Made by a program: the position numbers and the translations under genes. A stretch of 64,000 nt of DNA from Gigaspora rosea (lineage: Eukaryota; Glomeromycota; Glomeromycetes; Diversisporales; Gigasporaceae), in the NCBI GenBank assembly GCA_003550325.1, contig QKWP01000235.1, forward strand, positions 87,148 to 151,147. Reading direction: 5' to 3'. The notes under the pieces were generated by a model. That model had not been told where the DNA came from and did no database searches. It saw only the letters and a program-made list of their open reading frames with translations. Positions 58,301 through 64,000 of the stretch are shown here, piece by piece (position 1 is the stretch's first letter; every line of letters starts with the position of its first letter).

Positions 58301-59122
58301 TTAAAGAATTTAATAAGGCTGAGTGAAACCTGAGTTTCTGGCCAATCGGGTTGTAAAGTTTTGTAATTTATAAATTATTGCTGGTAAATTATCCATGTCT
58401 TTGGTTATTTTACAATTCTGCTAACTTGTAAAATTTGCTATCGCACATAGATCATGTAAAAGCGAATTTTGTATCCGTTTCTACTTGCAATTCATGTTTT
58501 TGTAAATTTTGTGAAACATAGCAATCATCTAATCCGTGCCTCTATGAATTCTTCCAATCAATCAGGTCAACTATGCAAAAAAAATGATGACAGGGTAAAA
58601 CCCGCAACACGTTGTTGATTCAGATCTTAATGTTAATGATAGGTTAGTTACTATTTTAGATAGTGATCTGCATCAATAACGTATCCACTTTCGCGGGTTT
58701 CTATCGCAGGTTTCACCCTGTCGTAAACAATTTAGGCGCAACTCTTGCTATAGATAGTTTTAAAGAAAATGTTCAGGATACAGGCTAGTAATCATTATCT
58801 AACAAATCAAAATTTGTTCTAGTCATTGGGAATAACCTGAACATTTTCTCATCATGCCTAGATTATTTTTTCTTAGAAGAATGAAAAAGTGATAAATTGA
58901 AAAGTAAGAAATTACCTTACTAAGGTCAAACACTAGATCTGCAACTTTGTCCCTAACATCCGGAATTCCACCAAACAAATTTGCCCACCAGCATAAACTC
59001 GTTCCCCATCCTTCAAATACTTGCCAGCGATTATTTGGATTAATAAATACAGTCCTATTCGCATTCACAATGGATAAAAAAATGCTGACAGTTAAGAGTA
59101 ATCGTATTTTAAAACCTTCCAT
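55357..59122 (-). CDS. Secreted GH30 endo-beta-1,6-galactanase-like glycosidase, 11 exons
   Basis: Exons (minus, 5' to 3'): 58916-59122, 57499-57655, 57390-57435, 57293-57316, 57060-57229, 56707-56762, 56429-56649, 56268-56346, 55930-55965, 55724-55850, 55357-55652. All junctions are GT-AG, phases agree, and they join into 1419 bases (472 residues plus TAG), so the gene looks intact. Residues 1-21 form a signal peptide (cleavage near VNA/NR). GH30 landmarks in order: WQVFEGWGTSLCWWAN (about 33-48), GLGLNVIRYNIGGGDDPS (70-87), FEAFSNSPPYWMTNSGCSSG, EPFNEP with acid/base Glu192, and LWMSEVG with nucleophile Glu293; WAYWQVIEH (324-332) and a C-terminal beta-sandwich follow. The family hydrolyses beta-1,6-linked galactan or related side chains; substrate here is inference. 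A donor 4 bases earlier in exon 1 is possible, but it would break the frame. Introns 1, 5 and 8 are longer, and 1 and 8 hold MITE-like hairpins. Confidence 0.93.
56011..56146. mobile_element. Hairpin MITE in GH30 intron 8
   Basis: AATAGTTATTGTATGGGTTG at the left is mirrored by ACACCCATATAATAACTATT at the right, and inside CACACGGGTTCATATTCCGT mirrors ATATGAACCCGTGTGTG around a GGCACGGGATT centre. The whole block can fold into one long hairpin and lies entirely within intron 8. Confidence 0.8.
56140..56226. mobile_element. Second small hairpin, TATTGCACGG ends
   Basis: TTTATTGCACGGTGTCTGAC and the right end GACCCGTGCAATAAA are inverted, with AATCCCGTGCC and GCACGGGTTGTC nested within. It overlaps the end of the previous hairpin, and together they account for most of intron 8. 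Confidence 0.65.
57860..57983. mobile_element. MITE in GH30 intron 1
   Basis: TTTCATAAATTCTGGGATAA and TTGTCCCGGAATTTATGAAA are inverted about 80 bases apart within intron 1. No duplication could be assigned. Confidence 0.7.
58589..58722. mobile_element. Second MITE in GH30 intron 1 (GACAGGGT ends)
   Basis: GACAGGGTAAAACCCGC at the left is mirrored by GCAGGTTTCACCCTGTC at the right, with further inverted CGCGGGTTT/AAACCCGC pieces. Confidence 0.75.
58768..58851. mobile_element. Third small hairpin in GH30 intron 1
   Basis: GAAAATGTTCAGG (58768-58780) and CCTGAACATTTTC (58838-58850) are exact inverted 13-mers bounding about 58 bases. It is close to the exon 1 donor at 58915. Confidence 0.65.
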
Positions 59123-59300
59123 TATTCAAATATAAAGCTCACCTTTTGTCCCAAAAAGACAAGTATATATATATTTATTACGTTGGACTTAATTTGGAAT
59201 TATTTTAGGTTAGAAATTATGATTATTTCATTTTTGACGCCAAGAAAATCGACTATACAAATTTTATATGACGAACCAATTTACCGTTATTCAAAAATTT
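59123..59300 (-). promoter_or_regulatory. Upstream region of GH30 gene, conserved in copy A
   Basis: The 170 bases before the start codon are among the better conserved parts between the two duplicate flanks (compare 1-170). A TATATATATATTTATTA stretch at about 59163-59180 lies 40-55 bases upstream of the ATG and could serve as a TATA-like element. Promoter function is inferred from position only. Confidence 0.35.
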
Positions 59301-59390
59301 TTGCCGAATATCTAATATATTTAAGCATAAAATTCATCCGTTCACGCTATCGACAATCAGAAAATTCAACGCAGAATTTTCAGCTTCCTA

Positions 59391-59494
59391 GGATGGCATG
59401 TCACTATGTCCAATTTTTTTTACATATGTCCAATTGAAAATGAACATATGCCCAAAAAAAATTGAAACCAATTGGACATAGTGACATGCCATCC
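59391..59494. mobile_element. Hairpin MITE with GGATGGCATGTCAC ends
   Basis: GGATGGCATGTCACTATGTC and the right end GACATAGTGACATGCCATCC are inverted, with CCAATT/ACATATG motifs inside. CAGGGATGGC-type ends suggest the hAT group, but no 8-bp duplication is evident. It is related to 1404-1520 and absent at the matching place in copy A. Confidence 0.8.
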
Positions 59495-60224
59495 CTGACT
59501 CACTTAGTATTTATCTGTACCAAAATTAGTAATAGACAAATTTGATGTTGCAACTTACAGTATTACAGGTATACATTGTGAAAGAAAATAATGCTATTCA
59601 TATGTTTCATCATCTCATTATTCGTCATAGGTTTCGCGGTGTCATTAGTGAGGATCTAGCATATTATTATAATTTCCCACGTCATTTCTGAACTATGTTG
59701 ATTCTTAATCAACATAAAATGACGATTATCTTTTTAGAATTGGTATCCATTTATCAATTAATAAAAAAAAAAGGACGACTTGTGTTTTGGTCAATCAAAA
59801 TATGAAATTTGTGCGATGTGAAGATCAGGTGCAAACCAAATTTTTCGAAAAATGGGGGTTTTCTATATATATTTTAACAATGTAATTAATAATTTTTGCA
59901 TTCCCTGCGTAGAACACATCCGCATTTGTTTTTCGGCAACGGCAGGAATCTGGTCGGGTGTCTTTGTTTAAACCGAATTTAATAAGAAGATAATTATTAC
60001 ATTTTATTTTTTTTAAAAAAAATATAAATTTTACCTTTACCAGGTTTTTTCATGACCGTCATGCTCAGCCTGATGGTAGCACAGATTATTTCGTAAAATT
60101 TTCGACATAACAAACTTGCATCCCCAAGTTATTCCTATCTTGTTAATGCATGTGCAGTTCTTCTGCTATGCCAATACAAATAAGTTTGGGTTCACTGAAA
60201 ATCCAAAATTTTCAGTATATTTAG

Positions 60225-60354
60225 TAGAGATGTGATCCGTAAATTACAATACATATAAATAAACTAAATAAACTGTAGTTTATTTTAAAACTACAATTTT
60301 ACAATAAACTACAGTTTATTTATTGTAACTAGCAGTTTATAGTGCGCACCTCTA
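60225..60354. mobile_element. 130-bp hAT-like MITE (TAGAGATGTG ends)
   Basis: Left end TAGAGATGTG, right end read inward TAGAGGTGCGCAC, with exact 8-bp duplications ATATTTAG (60217-60224 and 60355-60362). The interior has ATAAACTGTAGTTTAT palindromes. A shortened counterpart is at 948-1000. Confidence 0.85.
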
Positions 60355-61400
60355 ATATTTAGACATTCATTATAACGAATTTCACGGGTCACGAAGTCAT
60401 ATCCTTGCGATTTAATAAAATGTTTAAGAAGTAAATATTTAATGAATATAAAAAAAATGATGAAACAATAAAAGAATTATTTTTATAAATATTAATGAAA
60501 AAGACCAATGCAAATATCAATGTCTATTAATAATTATTATTATTGTCATTGATAAAATGCGCAATTCTTGTTGTAGTTATTAATAAATTATATAATGCGT
60601 ATTTATTATCAGTTAAAAATCTTAATGAATTTCCAAATACGTATGTTCATTGATATTCGTTTAATATTACTATATTTACCCAATGTCCCGGTGAATCATT
60701 TCGGGAAAGACAATTTAAGATTAATTTGAAGAATGAAATAGAAAATCGGCGTTCGATCATTTACTGATCAATTTTAAGAATTTTAATTCAAGCAAGTATA
60801 ATTTTTATTATAAATTCACTTAATAAAATACTGAAATTTTTTATATTTGAAAAAATCAATTCATTAAAGATATAATGCTCAAGTAGAAGATGCCAATTTA
60901 ACTTGGAAAATTGAATTTAAGTACAGTATATAACCTTGTTCATGAAAAATTTATAACAATATTTATAAATAAATCAACTTGTTTTATCATATATGATTTC
61001 GTTTGAATTCATGCAAAATAAGGCTTGATCTACAATTTGGCTCTACTGGCAAGTAAATCTTTACATGTTTGAACTAGGAACCGGTGTTATTTCTCGTATA
61101 TTAAAATATCAAAAATAGCAAGTGACCGATTTTCAGTTAGACGTTGCGTGTTCTATGAAATAATTTTCTATAAATTGTAATAATAGGTTATCGATTTAAA
61201 TATGAAAACTTACTATTTATTATGATGACTCTTAAATTTGTGATATATTCGATTTTTACCTTATTTCTTATCTATCTATTCATAGTTAATCTAGTCAAAA
61301 TTATTAATACGATAGACTTAAATAGCTTATACTAAATGAGATTTGTATTCTAAGTTTTTTTAATTATAGAATAAAATTCAATTGGGCTAATGTTATGTAG

Positions 61401-61898
61401 ATCAAGGCTAGAACGATAATCAGTGATGATTAACCGATCAACGACGATAGTATAGGTACAAAATAACCCTATTGGGTTTGTTAGGTAGAGTTTTTAAAAT
61501 AGCATTTTATACCACAAAACATACTGAGCTTCTGTAATATTGTACGTACAAAGACTAAAAACAAATTATTCTAAACATAATAACATATTATTTTTCAGTT
61601 ATTATAAATCACATCTGTGACGTTCAACACCAGAAATATGTAACATGTAAATCAAACCAGTTTTCAAAAATTTCGATCAAAACAAAAGTTTTGATTAATA
61701 TTAGGGTTAGGGTGAAATGTGGCAAGAGCTTAGTTTATACCAAAATTTTGCAAGGAATTTTTTTTGTTAGATGAATTTTTGCGTTATGATCGTGTAATTA
61801 ATATGTATAATACAAATATTCATTTCTAGCTCCCTTAAACAACTTAAACGCCAAGTTATGAGTTAAAAATTATTTCTGATCGTCCATACTGTCACAAT
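61401..61898. other. Intergenic DNA with dispersed motif and telomere-like tract
   Basis: It contains TTAGGGTTAGGG at 61703-61714 and an inverted copy of the dispersed CCTTGCAAAATTTT motif at 61736-61770. No gene recognised. Confidence 0.45.
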
Positions 61899-62084
61899 TC
61901 AAAATTTTGACATAGAAGATTCGGATTTCCCGATTAGTTTACCACCTTGTAGATAGTGACAACAAAAGGTCTGGTCTTCCGGGTCAACCCAAATCCAACC
62001 AAAACAAGCCACACAATCCGGACAACCGTATCGAAGGAGGCGTGTTAGATTCGGCGAGTCGATATTCAAGGCTTCGGCCGTCAA
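61899..62084 (-). CDS. Small Cys-rich ORF of unknown function
   Basis: A 61-codon frame contains GCPDCVACFGWIWV and QTFCCHYLQGGKLIGK; five cysteines and a histidine in about 25 residues resemble a small zinc-binding pattern. A fragment of the same C-terminus occurs at 4165-4225. The surrounding DNA (61890-62720) is more GC-rich than average. It is probably the remains of a dispersed repeat-encoded protein rather than a host gene; the start codon is uncertain, since the first codon may not be ATG. Confidence 0.35.
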   Translation of the reverse strand: MTAEALNIDSPNLTRLLRYGCPDCVACFGWIWVDPEDQTFCCHYLQGGKLIGKSESSMSKF

Positions 62085-62716
62085 TACTTCAAAGTACTTC
62101 TCTTATCAACTAAGACAAGACAACCACAACTATCTCAGTACGTCGAGACAGTTGGAAAACCACAATAACCACGGAGGTCCTCAGTATGTCGAGAAACAAC
62201 CGGACAGCGTAACGTTACAATCGTCAACACAGAAGATGATCGTACTACTATGCCACTTAGTAGTAGATCGTTAGTGTATTTAGTGAATGTGGGGGTAACA
62301 GGGAAGCAGTTTATCAATAGCCAAACAATCGATAATGTTTCTTTGGGCGCAAGGCCTTTATTATATACTTTCATTTACTTAATACAGATTATACATGTTA
62401 TCTTTGGTATAACTATTAAAATGATTATAATGATTTTCCTCATTATAACTCGTATATCAATTATATCGATTTTACCCATTAAACTCATTATACACCGTTT
62501 ACACTCCGTTTACGGGTTTTACTGATTTTACTACCGGGATACCTATTCTAGGAAAAGATCGGCATAACCGAAAATCGATGCTACGCTACCTCGATCACAT
62601 GTGTTGCCGGTGTTAACCCACGAAGTACCTCTCGGAAATCGAGGTTAACGAGGCAACTATCGACAGAGAGTCACGTGAGCACAGAGACACGGGACTGTGC
62701 AGTGATGTATCGTAGT
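62085..62716. other. GC-richer DNA, no gene assigned
   Basis: It includes a near-repeat of CTCAGTACGTCGAGACA (62134-62150) and CTCAGTATGTCGAGAAACA (62181-62199). Short open frames here show no recognisable domain. Confidence 0.4.
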
Positions 62717-62960
62717 TAGAGATGCCTGACGAAATGTTTTTTGCGATGACGAAATGGTTTCGTCATGGTTTCGTCATGACGAAACCTTGACGATTGACGA
62801 AACCCCCGACGATTGACGAAACCTATGACGAATTGACGAAATCTATGACGAATTGACGAAATCTATGACGAATTGACGAAATCTATGACGAATTGAAGAA
62901 ACATATGACGAATTGACGAAACCTTGACAAACCTTTAACAATTGATAAACCTTGAAAAAT
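62717..62960. mobile_element. Motif-array transposon end (TAGAGATGCC, TGACGAAAT)
   Basis: TAGAGATGCCTGACGAAATG at the left resembles the CAGAGATGGC/TAGAGATGTG ends of the hAT-like MITEs. It is followed by CATGACGAAACC words and a regular 20-bp tandem repeat, CTATGACGAATTGACGAAAT, from about 62803 to 62930. No matching right end or target duplication was found, so it may be truncated. Confidence 0.6.
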
Positions 62961-63504
62961 CGATTCAGGAACCCCTTTAGCATAATGATATTGGATACAC
63001 TAAACCTTAAATTGCTTCAAAAGAATGTTATTTCATTATAAGGTTTCATTGGCTTTTTTCTTTTTTCTCTTTCGCATGTCACGTGTTCAAATTTATATGT
63101 CGGGTTGATCCGGAATAGTCAAAATTGTACACGCGTTTATTTTCGTCGATTCCGGATAAATCCGACATATATTCCGAACATCGAAAATACTTGGAAACCA
63201 ATGTTTAAATCTGGTGCACTAATTAAAAATGACGGGAACGAAATGTTACACATAATGAGCACCAATCTATCGCTGTAGTCTCCAACAACAACACCTTAAC
63301 TCTAAACTTCTATCTTTACGCGCTTTGTTTATTTACAAAATTTAATTTCCTTTTTTGATTTGTTATTCGTAAATAAGTAAAATCACGATGGATAACGTGA
63401 ATGTAATGGATATCTTAATATGTATATATTGTTATCCAACCTATATTGATTCTATATCGCTGCTATTAATTATGCATTATCGCCTGCTCTGTTAAAACTA
63501 GTGC
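62961..63504. other. Spacer, no gene recognised
   Basis: Ordinary AT-rich sequence with no coding, RNA or repeat structure that I can support. Confidence 0.45.
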
Positions 63505-63660
63505 TCCTAATCGGGTCGGGTCAACCCGAAAACCAACCCGACCCGAAACTTTCGGGTCGGGTTCGGGTTAGAAAAATTGAACCCGAAAAGTTCGGGTCGG
63601 GTTCGGGTCGGGTTCGGGTTGGCAATGAACCCGACCCGAACCCGACCCGACCCGACTCGA
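63505..63660. mobile_element. CGGGTCGGGTTCGGG motif array (transposon end)
   Basis: From 63513 the sequence is a dense array of CGGGTCGGGTTCGGGTT and its complement AACCCGACCCGAACCCGA in mirrored blocks, strikingly GC-rich against its surroundings. The layout matches the subterminal arrays of the other hAT-like elements, and its partner end probably lies beyond the window. Confidence 0.65.
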
Positions 63661-64000
63661 AATATTATAGATAACCCAAAGTAGAAATATTATTTTTTTA
63701 TTCTAGCAAATCATAGATAAATATGTACTTTATTTAAATCTTTAATAAACATATTTGCATTCATGATAGTAGATCTTAAATGAATGCATTTTAACTAATT
63801 TAAAATTAATATGACGAATATTGATATGATCTGATCTTTAAACTATAATAAGCTAAAATTGTATATCTTTAACAAATTATATGCTAATTTATTTGAAGCA
63901 AATATAGTAATAATTTTATTAATCATTCAGTAAATATATTATATATTTATATTAAATATTTATTTTTTTACCTCAGTCTAAATTTTAATTTTTTTTGCAA
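63661..64000. other. AT-rich end of window, nothing recognised
   Basis: No gene or repeat structure; it may be the interior of the element whose motif array lies at 63505-63660. Confidence 0.4.

Larger units (their letters stand above)
59131..61400. repeat. Segmental duplication copy B
   Basis: Upstream flank of the GH30 gene, collinear with the outer parts of 1-5640. Relative to copy A it carries its own hairpin MITE (59391-59494) and a fuller hAT-like MITE (60225-60354) but lacks the 3.6 kb insertion. Confidence 0.85.

Noticed and set aside
62803-62930. Possible CRISPR-like array
   Set aside because: The 20-bp units are directly adjacent without unique spacers and vary by substitutions; the genome is eukaryotic. 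It is a tandem repeat in a transposon end.
1-64000. tRNA and rRNA genes
   Set aside because: I scanned by eye for tRNA B-box-like GGTTCGAATCC and rRNA landmarks and saw none I could support; a covariance-model scan would be decisive.

Overview
This is a very AT-rich eukaryotic window. It has one convincing intact host gene, split by ten introns and lying on the minus strand at 55357-59122. It encodes a secreted GH30-type endo-beta-1,6-galactanase-like glycosidase. Almost everything else is mobile DNA in stages of decay. The Helitron, FAR1/MULE and LINE protein types, the many small foldback elements, the short GTATGT-type introns and the TTAGGG-like interstitial tracts together suggest a repeat-rich fungus. 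An arbuscular mycorrhizal fungus such as Rhizophagus is my best guess; this is inference from style, not a database match.

Layout. 1-5640 is a diverged copy of the upstream flank of the GH30 gene (the other copy is 59131-61400), so a GH30 paralogue probably begins about ten bases outside the left edge. That copy is split by a 3.6 kb insertion with 24-bp inverted ends. 5900-14460 is a nest of small DNA transposons: a pogo-like element holding a hAT-like one, a long foldback holding a 614-bp hAT-like element, a foldback holding a TA-flanked MITE, and a 789-bp element with 9-bp target duplications. 15028-20465 (minus) is a broken autonomous Helitron protein (HUH Rep plus PIF1-like helicase), itself split by a 1380-bp hAT-like insertion. 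23676-24332 (minus) is an unrecognised pseudogene. 25015-25735 is a large palindrome. 27172-29964 (minus) is a broken FAR1/MULE transposase. Minisatellite arrays, a 750-N gap and scraps of unknown ORFs fill 29965-37280.

37590-40870 (minus) is a LINE relic (RT C-terminal part plus RNase H) broken by five inserted MITEs, one nested. 41370-49969 (plus) is a nearly full-length LINE with two ORFs. Its ORF1 carries six tandem modules of about 54 residues, ORF2 (endonuclease, RT, zinc knuckle) overlaps the ORF1 stop by 8 bases, and both are inactivated by stops and frameshifts. Inside it a 1556-bp stretch appears twice around a single N, which looks like an unmerged contig overlap; the same signature recurs at 51703. 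50200-52880 is a set of foldback repeats with two further insertions. 55244 looks like a Helitron 3' terminus. The right end holds the second promoter-flank copy, a small Cys-rich ORF and two motif-array repeats.

The clearest theme is a crowd of short elements with hAT-type ends (8-bp target duplications), several of them filled with arrays of a private short motif. Nesting order gives a relative chronology. Only the GH30 gene looks functional.
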